DNA of 64,000 bases from Chloroflexota bacterium (GTDB taxonomy: Bacteria > Chloroflexota > Anaerolineae > Anaerolineales > Villigracilaceae). The stretch spans positions 1 to 64,000 of the forward strand of contig JAAENC010000188.1 in assembly GCA_024224815.1 (NCBI GenBank), in the 5' to 3' direction. Of the stretch, positions 1-8,195 are shown piece by piece; the stretch's first letter is position 1, and every line of letters begins with the position of its first letter. The translations under genes and the position numbers were made by a program. The notes under the pieces were generated by a model. The model worked only from the letters and a program-made list of their open reading frames with translations, was not told the origin of the DNA and did no database searches.

Positions 1-132
1 ACGGGCTCACCTAAAAAAGTGTCCCATAGGCCGCGTCGGCCGACCCAAGCACTCATGCCCCAGGTTGCGCTCCCAGCGTCGATCAAACTAAGGGTAGCAC
101 AGCCTGCCACGCCCCACTGCTCTTTATTCTAA
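1..132 (+). CDS. Possible 3' end of a cassette-borne ORF, truncated by window edge
   Basis: One frame stays open from the first base to a TAA at 130-132, giving 43 residues rich in proline, arginine and alanine (ends PHCSLF). I recognise no family. The reason to list it is position: the stop codon lies inside the first core site of the attC described at 130-257, which is where cassette genes usually end. The base composition is GC-rich, unlike the AT-rich methyltransferase gene that follows, as expected of neighbouring cassettes of different origin. An opposite-strand frame is also open over part of the stretch, so coding is uncertain. Confidence 0.22.
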   Translation, partial: TGSPKKVSHRPRRPTQALMPQVALPASIKLRVAQPATPHCSLF

Positions 133-257
133 TAACCCCGCATGAAGCTGACTTTGCTTAATTTTTTCTGGCTCCAAAAACACAACCAAACTATCTTGCC
201 TCTGATACAATCAAAGAAAGTTAGAGCCGCGAAAGCAGCTTATGCTATCCGTTAGGC
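130..257 (+). other. attC-like integron recombination site
   Basis: The 128-nt stretch has attC architecture. It ends in a canonical GTTAGGC core (251-257) and begins with TAATAAC (130-136). Inside, GCATGAAGCTGACTTTGC (140-157) pairs with GCGAAAGCAGCTTATGC (229-245) over about 16 bp, interrupted by single unpaired bases, as in the extrahelical-base pattern that integron integrases read in folded attC sites. GGCTC (170-174) and GAGCC (224-228) extend the stem. The first core site matches the RYYYAAC consensus only in its TAAC end. No integrase gene is in the window. Confidence 0.68.
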
Positions 258-285
258 TTATTCTTTTAATTATAGAGGCAAAGGT

Positions 286-1062
286 ATGGAATTTCTAAAA
301 AGATTTATCAACAAATGTTCACCCAGCTTATATAAATTTCTACGGCAAATCATTCACAAACAATCATCGGCATCTTCTAATTTAGTAAACATTCGCGATA
401 TTTTTCGGAATTACATTGCAGGAAGTGGTATTGAAATTGGTGCACTGCATAACCCACTAGATATTTCTGGGCTACCCATTACCAACATCAAATTTGTTGA
501 TCGTTTATCATCGGACGAGCTAAAAAAACAATATGCTGAATTGAATGATGTCAAATTGGTTCACGTTGATATTATCGATAATGGTGAAGTGTTGGAAAAA
601 ACCGAAAACGAATCATTGGATTTCATCATAGCAAACCATTTGATTGAACATGTTCGCAATCCCATAGGCACTATTAAAAATTGGTTATCTAAATTAAGGT
701 TAGGTGGCATCATTTTTATGGCGGTTCCTGATAAATACCATACATTTGATATAGATCGTGAACTAACGTCGCTACAACACATGATTGCAGATTATTGCTC
801 AGACCCGAAAGAGCGCCTCAGCTATGATAGACAACATTTTGTTGAATGGGCATCTCTTGTTCAAAAAGTACCTGTAAATGATGTTGAGTCACGTACAAAT
901 CAATTGATAAAAACTGACTACTCTATTCATTTCCATACGTTTACATTGCAAAGTTTTCTTAAAATGCTTCATCACTTAAAACATGAATACAAGTTCCCAT
1001 TTGCAATAAAGGCTTGCGCAGACAACACTGACGAATTTTTGGTGATACTTGTCCGCGAATAA
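286..1062 (+). CDS. Class I SAM-dependent methyltransferase (cassette-borne)
   Basis: 258 aa with a Rossmann-type methyltransferase core. The SAM-binding motif I reads GIEIGALHNP (residues 48-57), followed by a VD acid at 71-72, the post-motif segment LDFIIANHLIEHVRNP (111-126, type-11-like) and LRLGGIIFMAVPD (137-149). The substrate is not evident; similar proteins occur in cell-surface glycan loci. The gene is strikingly AT-rich compared with the core genes here. Its ATG lies 28 nt after the GTTAGGC of an attC-like site, the usual distance for a gene in an integron cassette, and GAGGC at 273-277 may act as ribosome binding site. I infer it was acquired as a mobile cassette. Confidence 0.85.
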   Translation: MEFLKRFINKCSPSLYKFLRQIIHKQSSASSNLVNIRDIFRNYIAGSGIEIGALHNPLDISGLPITNIKFVDRLSSDELKKQYAELNDVKLVHVDIIDNGEVLEKTENESLDFIIANHLIEHVRNPIGTIKNWLSKLRLGGIIFMAVPDKYHTFDIDRELTSLQHMIADYCSDPKERLSYDRQHFVEWASLVQKVPVNDVESRTNQLIKTDYSIHFHTFTLQSFLKMLHHLKHEYKFPFAIKACADNTDEFLVILVRE

Positions 1063-1125
1063 TCATATTACCAATAAATAATTGGCAATATTTACTAGGC
1101 AATGATTCTCGCTGTTCGTAAAAAC

Positions 1126-1144
1126 GCCTAACCCCACGTTAGAC
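1126..1144 (+). other. Collapsed attC-like pair of core sites
   Basis: GCCTAAC (1126-1132, RYYYAAC) and GTTAGAC (1138-1144, GTTRRRY) lie only 5 nt apart, 64 nt after the methyltransferase stop. Both match integron core-site consensuses and form a small inverted repeat. A functional attC is 57-141 nt, so this is either an internally deleted attC closing the cassette or a chance palindrome. The rest of 1145-1351 holds no recognisable gene; it is AT-rich. Confidence 0.4.
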
Positions 1145-1351
1145 TAGACATTTCTTACTTAGCAAAAAAATGTAAAAGCTAAGAAGCAGAGGGGATAATT
1201 TATTTTATATCCTGATAGAATCCGTGTAAATTTGTGTATCATTTATATAAAACAGTCTTTGATACTTAAAATAGCGACTTTGGAAAGAATATGAGAAAAT
1301 CGTTTTAACTCAAGTTGTGGGGCACTTGCTCTAAAATCTAAAAGGCATTTC

Positions 1352-1741
1352 ATGAAACACAAAACATTTTCAGGCAAGGAAGCGGCATCCATAGCCTTGG
1401 CAGAAAAAGAACTTGCAGAAGCGCATATAACCTTGGATATGGATGTCATTTCAAATTTGCTCCACCCCGATTATATGATTCTACAGCCAAGTGGGAGAGT
1501 AGAAAGAAAAGAAGATGTATTGAATTCATATCGTGAAGGTGAGCGAAATTGGGATAAAGCTCTGGTCGACCAACTTGATATTCGTATACATGGAAATACA
1601 GGCATAGTGACAGGGCTGTGGTGTGCATCGGGCCAAAATAAGGGTAAGCAATTTGACTATCAGGCTCGATTTCTTTCTCTTTGGATCAAGGAAGATGAAC
1701 GTTGGCAAAATATAGCATATCATTCAACAGAAATTTCTTGA
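1352..1741 (+). CDS. SnoaL/NTF2-like (DUF4440-type) protein
   Basis: 129 aa with the pattern of the DUF4440/SnoaL-like NTF2 fold: an N-terminal helix (EKELAEAHITLDMDVISNLL), a short 'LHPDYMILQPSGRVERKEDVL' type hairpin, then paired beta strands (DIRIHGNTGIVTGLW, YQARFLSLWIKEDERWQNIAYHST). Proteins of this fold are small cone-shaped barrels that act as dimeric isomerases, cyclases or ligand-binding proteins, so no reaction can be assigned. The ATG follows AAAAGG at a workable distance. It stands upstream of the UPF0303 and Gfo/Idh genes with a 34-nt gap and could be the first gene of that operon. Confidence 0.75.
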   Translation: MKHKTFSGKEAASIALAEKELAEAHITLDMDVISNLLHPDYMILQPSGRVERKEDVLNSYREGERNWDKALVDQLDIRIHGNTGIVTGLWCASGQNKGKQFDYQARFLSLWIKEDERWQNIAYHSTEIS

Positions 1742-1775
1742 TCTCAATTGAGAACTTTCAAAATATAGGAGCTCC

Positions 1776-2243
1776 GTGAATAAATTACTTGAAGAATTGC
1801 TTTTAGAAGAAAAAGAACTCCAATTTCCTAATTTCAATGAAGATACTGCCTGGAAAATCGGCTCTTGGTTAGTTGACTATGCCATCCAGAACGAACTCCC
1901 CATCACGATCGATATCCAGCGGGGCGAGCACCAACTTTTTCACGCCAGCCGCCCGGGGACAAGCGCAGATAATGATGAATGGATCAAGCGTAAAGTTCGA
2001 TTGGTCAAGCGCATGGGGCACAGCTCTTTTTACCTTGGGCAATTATTAAAAAGTGAGGGGAAATCTATCGAAGAAATGTTTTTATTGCCAGAAAATGAAT
2101 TTGCACCACATGGCGGTTCTTTCCCGATAATCATCAAAGGAACCGGTGCGGTAGGCACAATTACGGTTTCCGGACTGCCTCAAGAAGAAGATCATAAAGT
2201 TGTGGTTAAAGCGATAAAACACTATTTGGAGAAAATAAAATGA
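1776..2243 (+). CDS. UPF0303 / heme-degrading-domain (HbpS-like) protein
   Basis: 155 aa matching the UPF0303 family (DUF336/HbpS-like fold): an N-terminal helix, WKIGSWLVDYA, the TIDIQRGEHQLFHASRPGTS segment, the SSFYLGQLL stretch and the C-terminal FAPHGGSFPIIIKGTGAVG followed by TITVSGLPQEEDH. Members bind heme or act in chaperone-like roles; the biochemical role is unsettled. The start is a GTG at 1776, chosen because TATAGGAG precedes it closely. The last codon overlaps the ATG of the Gfo/Idh oxidoreductase by 4 nt (ATGA), so the two are translationally coupled. UPF0303 genes are often found next to sugar dehydrogenases of that family. Confidence 0.88.
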   Translation: MNKLLEELLLEEKELQFPNFNEDTAWKIGSWLVDYAIQNELPITIDIQRGEHQLFHASRPGTSADNDEWIKRKVRLVKRMGHSSFYLGQLLKSEGKSIEEMFLLPENEFAPHGGSFPIIIKGTGAVGTITVSGLPQEEDHKVVVKAIKHYLEKIK

Positions 2244-3415
2244 CACTCAATCCAATAATTTCGACAATGGGCCGCCGTTTACGTTTAGCCGTGATCGGCG
2301 GAGGGCCGGGTTCTTTTATCGGTGCAATGCATCGACAAGCTGCCCGTCTCGATAACCGTTACGAAATTGTAGCTGGCGTACTCTCATCTAATCCTGAGCG
2401 AGCAAAAAAGGCCGGAATTGAGATCGGGCTAAAATCTGAACGCTCTTATACCAATGTTTTTGAGATGCTGAAAACAGAATCCGCCCGTGATGACGGGGCA
2501 GATGTAATTGCGATCATGACACCCAACGATAGCCACTATGCCTATGCGGTTGCGGCATTAGATAATGGTTTCGATGTCATTTGCGATAAACCCATGACCA
2601 ATACCCTCGAAAACGCAGAAAAATTACATCAAAAGGTATTAGACAGCGGTTTAGTATTTTGTCTGACCCATAATTATACGGGCTACCCGATGACTCGTCA
2701 GGCCAAAGCGATGGTAATGGATAATCAAATAGGCACTATCCGTTTAATACAGGTCGAATATGTTCAAGGAGGGAATGCGGATGAAAATGACCCCGATCCA
2801 TCAGAAGGTGAACTTCCTTGGCGCTATGATCCGGCAAAAGGCGGCCCCTCGCTGGTAATGGGAGATATCGGCACACATGCGCATAATTTAGTGCGCTTTA
2901 TTACAGGTCTTGAAGTAAGAGAAGTAGCTGCAGAAGTGGGAAATATCGTTCCTGATCGACAAGTGCATGATTACGCTGGCGCATTATTGCGTATGGAAAA
3001 TGGAGCGCGGGGCAATTTTTGGGTCACCCAAGCAGCAGCTGGCGTTGAAAATTGTTTACGCATTCGAGTAAGTGGCACCAAAGGCAGCCTCGAATGGATG
3101 CAAGAATTCCCCCAAACACTAACGTTCAAACCATTAAACGCTCCTTCCCAGATCAGAACACTTAATGGACCGGGATCTTTGCCTCTCTCAACTCGCTCCT
3201 GCCGAATTGTGGCCGGTCACCCCGAAGGCTTCCATGAGGGTTTTGCTAATATTTACTCCGATGCGGCAGAAGCAATTGCTGCTCGTAGAACAGGAAAAAA
3301 AGCCGACCCGCTCGCTCTCTATTTCCCTAACTCGCTAGATGGCTTATTGGGCGTTCGTTTTGTGCACAGTGTGATCGAATCCAGCCAGGCCGATGGGAAA
3401 TGGGTAAAATGCTGA
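2240..3415 (+). CDS. Gfo/Idh/MocA family NAD(P)-dependent oxidoreductase
   Basis: 391 aa with an N-terminal Rossmann domain (RLAVIGGGPGSFIGAMHR, residues 14-31), the nucleotide-binding TPNDSHY, and CDKP at 115-118 in place of the usual EKP. A C-terminal alpha/beta domain carries GGPSLVMGDIGTHAHNLV, typical of the catalytic D-x-x-x-H region. Such enzymes oxidise or reduce cyclic sugars and inositols; the substrate is not deducible. It is coupled to the UPF0303 gene by a 4-nt overlap, so the two probably act in the same pathway. Confidence 0.9.
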   Translation: MTLNPIISTMGRRLRLAVIGGGPGSFIGAMHRQAARLDNRYEIVAGVLSSNPERAKKAGIEIGLKSERSYTNVFEMLKTESARDDGADVIAIMTPNDSHYAYAVAALDNGFDVICDKPMTNTLENAEKLHQKVLDSGLVFCLTHNYTGYPMTRQAKAMVMDNQIGTIRLIQVEYVQGGNADENDPDPSEGELPWRYDPAKGGPSLVMGDIGTHAHNLVRFITGLEVREVAAEVGNIVPDRQVHDYAGALLRMENGARGNFWVTQAAAGVENCLRIRVSGTKGSLEWMQEFPQTLTFKPLNAPSQIRTLNGPGSLPLSTRSCRIVAGHPEGFHEGFANIYSDAAEAIAARRTGKKADPLALYFPNSLDGLLGVRFVHSVIESSQADGKWVKC

Positions 3416-3499
3416 CAAAAAGGTGATGCAAAAAGAGGCAAGCAAGCCCAAATAAAGTTTGGGTCGTGTCAATAAAATCCAAGAATAGAAGGAGATAAA

Positions 3500-4105
3500 G
3501 TGCAAACATCAACCATATCTGTAGCATTGATACTTATTTTTCTTGTAGTACTTTATCTAAAAACCATTCGCCCCTGGCAACTTCACTGGGGAGCAAGAAA
3601 TGAAGAAATAAATCGATCTATACCGGGAGACGATATAGTAAGCAATGCATCATTTAACGCCACTAGAGCAGTAACAATCAATGCTCCACCAGAAAATATA
3701 TATCCCTGGATCGTTCAGATGGGATTGAGTCGGGCAGGCTGGTATAGCTATGATTTATTGGATAATCTAGCAAGAAAAAGTGCAGAAAGTATTCTGCCAG
3801 AATTTCAAAAAATTGAAATAGGAGACTTGATTCCGATGAGCCCAGATGGCAAGCAAGGTATTTGGGTGAAAGAATTTCGAGAAAATAAGTGGATGCTTTG
3901 GTGGGACAAGATCGGTGATACATCTTGGGTATGGGAAATATATCCAGATGGAAATAATCGTTGCCGCTTGGTGACACGAGTGCGAATGAAATATAGATGG
4001 CTGTCATTCTCAGCAATATTCAATCTGATAATTGAGTTTTTTGATTTTCCCATGATGAGAAAATGCATGCTAGGAATAAAAAAACGTGCAGAATCGATCT
4101 CCTAG
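3500..4105 (+). CDS. SRPBCC-family membrane-anchored protein
   Basis: 201 aa. Residues 5-22 are a hydrophobic anchor. The remainder follows the START/Bet v1-like SRPBCC pattern: FNATRAVTINAPPENIYPWIVQMG (beta strand then helix) and the strands IWVKEFRENKWMLWWDK and SWVWEIYPDGNNRCRLVTRVRM. The fold binds hydrophobic ligands, but none can be named. The start is GTG at 3500, placed 5-6 nt after AAGGAG. It lies 84 nt after the oxidoreductase on the same strand and may be part of the same transcript. Nothing recognisable lies between its end and the AmrS gene. Confidence 0.78.
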   Translation: MQTSTISVALILIFLVVLYLKTIRPWQLHWGARNEEINRSIPGDDIVSNASFNATRAVTINAPPENIYPWIVQMGLSRAGWYSYDLLDNLARKSAESILPEFQKIEIGDLIPMSPDGKQGIWVKEFRENKWMLWWDKIGDTSWVWEIYPDGNNRCRLVTRVRMKYRWLSFSAIFNLIIEFFDFPMMRKCMLGIKKRAESIS

Positions 4106-4214
4106 TTACTGATGAGGATTAGAAGCAGCACTATCTAAAAAGAATACGGTCTAATTTAGTATCTATCCTAAAAATCGTCGAGCAGCGCATTTTCTCGTCA
4201 CAGCGTAATATGAG

Positions 4215-5321
4215 TTAAATTACTTTCGGCATCCCAAAGCTATTGAGATTAACGCTCCCGGGATTATCCGTCCAAACACCGGCAACCTTCGTCTCACAAT
4301 GTGGACATTTCCCCTTTTCTGTAATTTGATAATCCTGGATAGTAAAACCGCGCCGCGTGATAAGCGGCTTGCTACAGCCCGAACAACATGTACTCTCGTA
4401 TTCATCTGCCAGCCCACGCATATTCCCTACATAAACATGATTCAGCCCCGCTTCACGCCCAATATCAGCAGCGCGAAGGAGGGTCTCGGCAGAAGTATTT
4501 TCCCCATTTTGTCTTTTATAATCACGATGATAAGCCGTCACATGCCAGGGGATATTTGGGGAAATAGACGCTAAAAAACGGGCAGCCTCCCACAACTCCG
4601 CGTTTGAATCGTTAAAATCGGGGATAACTAGCGTGACAACTTCCACCCATAATCCCAATTTATGGGCACGGGTGATACTATCGAGCACATTTTGCAAAAC
4701 GCCGCCCAATTGACGGTAATTTTTATCCTGCATCGATTTCAGATCGATCTTGTAGCCATCCAAATTGGGGGCTAAATAATCAAGAACTTCTGGCGTAGCG
4801 TGTCCGTTTGAGATCATGACTGTTTTTAGCCCCGCCTTTTTTGCCTTTTTGAAAATCTCCACAGCCCACTCGCTGGTAATTAGCGGCTCGTTATAGGTCG
4901 AGGCAATAATTTTAGAATTCGCCTGCTTTGCCAAATCAATTAATTGCGCCGCACTCACCTCACGAACGATCCTCCCCGCCTCATCAGATGCGGGATCACG
5001 CAGGGCTTGGGAGGTAAACCAATTTTGGCAATAATCGCAATGCAGGTCGCAGCCCAACATCCCGAAAGAGAGGGCATTTTCGCCGGAAAGAAAATGATAA
5101 AAAGGTTTCTTCTCGATGGGGTCAGCTTGTAGGGCAGCAACATAGCCCCAAGGGACGCGTAACTTGCCCTTTTCGTTAAAACGCACTTTGCAAATCCCCC
5201 GTTTGCCTTCACGGATCAGGCAGCGATGCCCGCAGGCAAAACAGCGCAGGGCTTTATTGGCTTCTTTTTTGTAAAGTTTGCCGGGGAGGGTTAAAGAGTC
5301 AAGTTTATGAGCTAAGTCCAT
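4215..5321 (-). CDS. amrS: AmmeMemoRadiSam-system radical SAM protein
   Basis: 368 aa from the ATG at 5321, preferred to an upstream TTG at 5360 because AGGAAG sits just before it. An N-terminal zinc-ribbon-like CFACGHRC (Cys27, 30, 34, with Cys44) precedes the radical-SAM motif C-x3-C-x2-C (Cys91, 95, 98; CDLHCDYC). A C-terminal CSGC...CPHC cluster suggests another metal site. The domain order matches the AmrS family, which travels with AMMECR1 and Memo proteins; neither partner is in the window. The chemistry of the system is not firmly known. It is a single gene, divergent from mobA. Confidence 0.9.
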   Translation of the reverse strand: MDLAHKLDSLTLPGKLYKKEANKALRCFACGHRCLIREGKRGICKVRFNEKGKLRVPWGYVAALQADPIEKKPFYHFLSGENALSFGMLGCDLHCDYCQNWFTSQALRDPASDEAGRIVREVSAAQLIDLAKQANSKIIASTYNEPLITSEWAVEIFKKAKKAGLKTVMISNGHATPEVLDYLAPNLDGYKIDLKSMQDKNYRQLGGVLQNVLDSITRAHKLGLWVEVVTLVIPDFNDSNAELWEAARFLASISPNIPWHVTAYHRDYKRQNGENTSAETLLRAADIGREAGLNHVYVGNMRGLADEYESTCCSGCSKPLITRRGFTIQDYQITEKGKCPHCETKVAGVWTDNPGSVNLNSFGMPKVI

Positions 5322-5381
5322 ATTTTTCTTCCTGAGTTTGCGAGAAGGGTTATAGCCCAAGGTGCAATTTCACGTCTCGTG

Positions 5382-5421
5382 AGACCGCTTCGTCGAAGAA
5401 GCATGCTCCTCGCGGAATCAT
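5382..5421. repeat. Dispersed 40-bp repeat, copy 1
   Basis: The reverse complement of 5382-5421 matches 16371-16410 at about 34 of 40 positions with no gaps. Both copies are intergenic. Each carries short GC-rich inverted segments around CTTCGTCG. It is likely part of a genome-wide interspersed repeat family. Confidence 0.65.
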
Positions 5422-5454
5422 ATTTAGCGTCTTTCTAACTTTCAACCTTCCAAC

Positions 5455-5460
5455 TATAAT
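5455..5460 (+). promoter_or_regulatory. -10 box of a leaderless mobA promoter
   Basis: A perfect TATAAT ends 6 nt before the mobA ATG, and no Shine-Dalgarno fits in between, so the transcript probably starts at or next to the start codon. The -35 region (around 5432) matches the consensus poorly. Confidence 0.6.
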
Positions 5461-5466
5461 TCATTT

Positions 5467-6099
5467 ATGTTAACTCTTGCAATTCAAGCTGGCGGCAAAT
5501 CGAGCAGAATGGGGCAGGACAAAGCCCTGATGCCTTTTCGGGGCGTTCCTCTCGTTCAATATGTGATGGATAGACTCGCCCTAATCGCAGACGAAATTAT
5601 CGTCACCACCAATAAACCAGATTCCTACCGTTTTTTGGATGTGCCCCTTTACCCGGATATTCGGCCTGATCGGGGCGCATTGGGCGGTCTCTACACTGCA
5701 TTATCCTCTGCTAAGGGAGATTTCGTCGCAGTGGTGGCTTGTGACATGCCATTTGCCAGCGACCAATTCTTTTTAACGGCAAGCAAGCTGATCTCCGAGT
5801 CTGGTGCGGATATTATCATCCCACAAACAGAATATGGTTATGAACCCCTCCATGCTCTTTATCGCCGAGATACTTGTATCCCGCCCATTGAAGCTGCGCT
5901 GGATGCCGATAAATGGAAGGTCGTTTCGTGGTTCGACCAGGTCAAAGTTCACGCGCTTTCTCCCGCAGAAACTACTCTTTTTAATCCCGATGGGCTGACC
6001 TTTTGGAATCTAAACACCCCTGAAGATTTCGAAAAAGCTGTCCCCCCCTCCCCTTCGGGGTTTCCCCCCCGCAAGCGGGGGGGAGAAAGGGGGGGCTAA
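5467..6099 (+). CDS. mobA: Molybdenum cofactor guanylyltransferase
   Basis: 210 aa. The GTP-binding signature GGKSSRMGQDKAL (residues 9-21) and the VVACDMPF Asp motif define MobA, which attaches GMP to molybdopterin to make the bis-MGD or MGD precursor used by Mo enzymes. The window also encodes a Mo enzyme, MsrP at 53.1-54.0 kb, although MsrP itself uses MPT without the guanine. The last ~18 residues (rich in P, S, G, R) come from a palindromic GC repeat at 6040-6095 that the reading frame runs into; the conserved fold probably ends near TPEDFEKA. The 3' end overlaps uspA, on the other strand, by 4 nt. Confidence 0.9.
   Translation: MLTLAIQAGGKSSRMGQDKALMPFRGVPLVQYVMDRLALIADEIIVTTNKPDSYRFLDVPLYPDIRPDRGALGGLYTALSSAKGDFVAVVACDMPFASDQFFLTASKLISESGADIIIPQTEYGYEPLHALYRRDTCIPPIEAALDADKWKVVSWFDQVKVHALSPAETTLFNPDGLTFWNLNTPEDFEKAVPPSPSGFPPRKRGGERGG
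6064..6083. repeat. GC palindrome at the mobA 3' end
   Basis: C7-GC-AA-GC-G7 forms a perfect hairpin inside the final codons of mobA. The same core (C6-GC-AA-GC-G6) occurs at 22874-22891, and a relative with CCCCTCAGGGG lies at 15925-15945. It may act as a terminator-like structure between the convergent mobA and uspA genes. Confidence 0.7.
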
Positions 6100-6518
6100 C
6101 GCACGATCATCACCGGGCAAGGCGCGTGCTGCAAAACCTTTTGCGATTGGCTGCCGAGCAAAAGACCACGCAATTGCCCGTGCCCGCGTGAACCTAATAC
6201 GATCAGGTCGCTGTGACGCACATTAGCAACATTTAAAACGACTTCTGCAGCAGAGCCTTCGAGAATTTCGGTATGGATCTCGCCCGGAATTTCCCCCACA
6301 ACTTTTAGCGCATCTTCCATAATTTTCTTCGATTCCTGCAAACGCGCCACGATCGCATCCTGAAAATTTGGTTCGCCCAAATAAGCGGGGACAGTAGGGT
6401 GAGCGACTACAATTCGCAATTCAGATTCCATAGAACAAGCCAAAGCAGCCGCTTTTTCTGCTGCACGATACGAATGTTCTGAGCCATCCACACCCAAAAG
6501 GATTTTCTTAAACATCAT
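6096..6518 (-). CDS. Universal stress protein (UspA family)
   Basis: 140 aa, a single Usp domain of normal length. It opens with ILLGVDGSEHSYRAAEKA and ends with the ATP-binding signature G-x2-G-x9-G-S (GSRGHGQLRGLLLGS) followed by VLQHAPCPVMIVR. ATP-binding Usp proteins are cytosolic and help cells survive starvation and oxidative stress. Two adjacent ATGs begin the gene; AAAAGGAGG precedes them. It is monocistronic and convergent with mobA. Confidence 0.93.
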   Translation of the reverse strand: MMFKKILLGVDGSEHSYRAAEKAAALACSMESELRIVVAHPTVPAYLGEPNFQDAIVARLQESKKIMEDALKVVGEIPGEIHTEILEGSAAEVVLNVANVRHSDLIVLGSRGHGQLRGLLLGSQSQKVLQHAPCPVMIVR

Positions 6519-6589
6519 AGACCTCCTTTTCTCGGTTACAATTTAAGTATACAAATTTCACCAACCCGCTTCAAGTTTTAGGAGAAAAA

Positions 6590-7855
6590 ATGTCCCTCGA
6601 CCTTCCCAAAATTCGCGCTCAATTCCCCGCTCTTGCCCGCCCGGCACTCTTTTTTGACGGACCCGGCGGCACACAAATCTGCAAACAAAGCCTCGACCGC
6701 ATCAACCAATATCTCGTCGAAAACAACGCCAATCATGGCGGGGCATTTGCCACCAGCGCAGCATCCGATATTATTTTGGATGAAGCGCATCAGGCAATGG
6801 CAGATTTCTACAACGCCGCCAGCCCCGAAGAAATTATCTTTGGCAATAATATGACTACGCTGACTTTACACATCAGCCGCTCCATTTCTCGGATGTGGAA
6901 AGCGGGCGACGAAATTGTGGTAACGCGTCTCGACCACGATGCAAACGTGACCCCCTGGTTGCTTGCCGCCGAAGATCGCGGTGCCGAAGTAAACTGGGTC
7001 GGCTTCGACGTAGAAGACGGAAGCCTTAACATAGACGAGCTTGAAAAAGCCTTAGCGAGGAAACCAAAATTTCTTGCTCTTGGCTATGCATCCAACGCTT
7101 TAGGAACCATTAACCCGATTCGCAAGATCATCAAAATGGCGCACGAAGTCGGCACAATGGTCTATGTAGACGCAGTTCAATATGCCCCACATGGTTCTAT
7201 TGATGTGCAAAAACTAGATGCCGATTTTCTTGTATCTTCTCCATATAAATATTTTGGACCCCATGCAGGCGTTCTTTATGGCAAAAAAGCCTTACTCGAA
7301 GAAATGAAAGCCTATAAAGTCCGCCCGGCAAGCAACGCACTCCCCTTCAGATACGAAACCGGCACCCAAAATCACGAAGGGATCGCGGGCGTACTCGGTG
7401 CCATAGAATATTTCGAATGGATCGGCGAAGAATTTGGTAGCGAATATGAGCAAAACTTTATTGAAGACGGTTTTTCTGGACGAGTCTTGACGCTCAAAAA
7501 AGCGATGACGGCCATCGGTGCTTATGAACAAGAGCTAAATCAGGCATTACTTTCCACACTCGGATTTGTCCCCGGACTAAAAGTTTATGGTCCCAGTGAC
7601 CCGCGCAAAAGCGATGAACGAGTCGCCACATTCTCCTTCCGTTTAGATGGCATCCACCCCCGCAAAGTAACAGAAGAACTGGGAAAACGTGAAATTTATG
7701 CTACGAATGGACACTACTATGCGATCAACATCACCGAGCAGCTCGGCCTCGAAGAAAGCGGCGGGATGGTGCGCGTAGGCGCGACCCATTACAACACAAT
7801 CGAAGAGATCAGGAAATTAGGGGAAGCGTTGACAGAGATTGCGGAAGGGAAATAA
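6590..7855 (+). CDS. Cysteine desulfurase-like class V aminotransferase
   Basis: 421 aa PLP enzyme of the CsdA/SufS-like superfamily, closest in pattern to the 'cysteine desulfurase-like' group. The PLP lysine is in SSPYKYFGPHAG (Lys220), the ring-stacking and phosphate residues are in TTLTLHISRS and THYNTIEE, and Asp194 is in YVDAVQ. I do not see the conserved active-site cysteine loop of true IscS/SufS, so sulfur transfer is unproven; other substrates are possible. AGGAGA precedes the ATG. A strong hairpin terminator follows the stop. Confidence 0.88.
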   Translation: MSLDLPKIRAQFPALARPALFFDGPGGTQICKQSLDRINQYLVENNANHGGAFATSAASDIILDEAHQAMADFYNAASPEEIIFGNNMTTLTLHISRSISRMWKAGDEIVVTRLDHDANVTPWLLAAEDRGAEVNWVGFDVEDGSLNIDELEKALARKPKFLALGYASNALGTINPIRKIIKMAHEVGTMVYVDAVQYAPHGSIDVQKLDADFLVSSPYKYFGPHAGVLYGKKALLEEMKAYKVRPASNALPFRYETGTQNHEGIAGVLGAIEYFEWIGEEFGSEYEQNFIEDGFSGRVLTLKKAMTAIGAYEQELNQALLSTLGFVPGLKVYGPSDPRKSDERVATFSFRLDGIHPRKVTEELGKREIYATNGHYYAINITEQLGLEESGGMVRVGATHYNTIEEIRKLGEALTEIAEGK

Positions 7856-7877
7856 GTTTTTCGGAGAAAATTATTAG

Positions 7878-7915
7878 AAAAAGACCAGCTAGCGATATTG
7901 CTAGCTGGTCTTTTT
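7878..7915 (+). terminator. Rho-independent terminator
   Basis: AAAAAGACCAGCTAGC and GCTAGCTGGTCTTTTT form a 16-bp perfect stem with a 6-nt loop, followed by T-rich sequence. It closes the cysteine-desulfurase-like gene. The rest of 7916-8195 holds no gene other than the attC-like site. Confidence 0.88.
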
Positions 7916-8011
7916 CTTTGCATTCCTCTGCTAGGAGTTGAGCCAAGAACCTAGCGAATTAAGGGTCAGTTCCTATTGATATACGTTTTTCATATTGCTC
8001 TTACGACTTAT

Positions 8012-8136
8012 GCCTAACGAGGGCTTGACTTGCTGGGATTTTTCATTTTCTAACAACATTTGCCAACAGCTAATCTTCATTTTTCACCCGGCGTACCTAA
8101 CAGACGCAGCCCTTTCAAATGCAAGCGATGTTGTGC
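8012..8136 (-). other. attC-like integron recombination site
   Basis: Read on the minus strand, 125 nt ending in the canonical CAAGCCCTCGTTAGGC (L' plus R' core) and beginning GCACAACATCGCTTG. The inner arms GCTTGCATTTG and CAAGTCAAGC pair with one bulged base and one wobble, as in attC folding. It starts 59 nt downstream of the stop of the minus-strand gene at 8196-8837, the expected position for the attC of that gene's cassette. The R'' core departs from consensus at two positions. Confidence 0.52.
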
Positions 8137-8195
8137 AGTAGGATTGGGTCAAAACAACCTGCTTTTTGATTTTTTGCCCCATCAGCACCTCTATT

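Noticed and set aside
1-105. Minus-strand reading frame entering from the left edge
   Set aside because: It is open over ~100 nt, but the plus-strand frame that ends inside the attC fits cassette structure better. Neither is recognisable.
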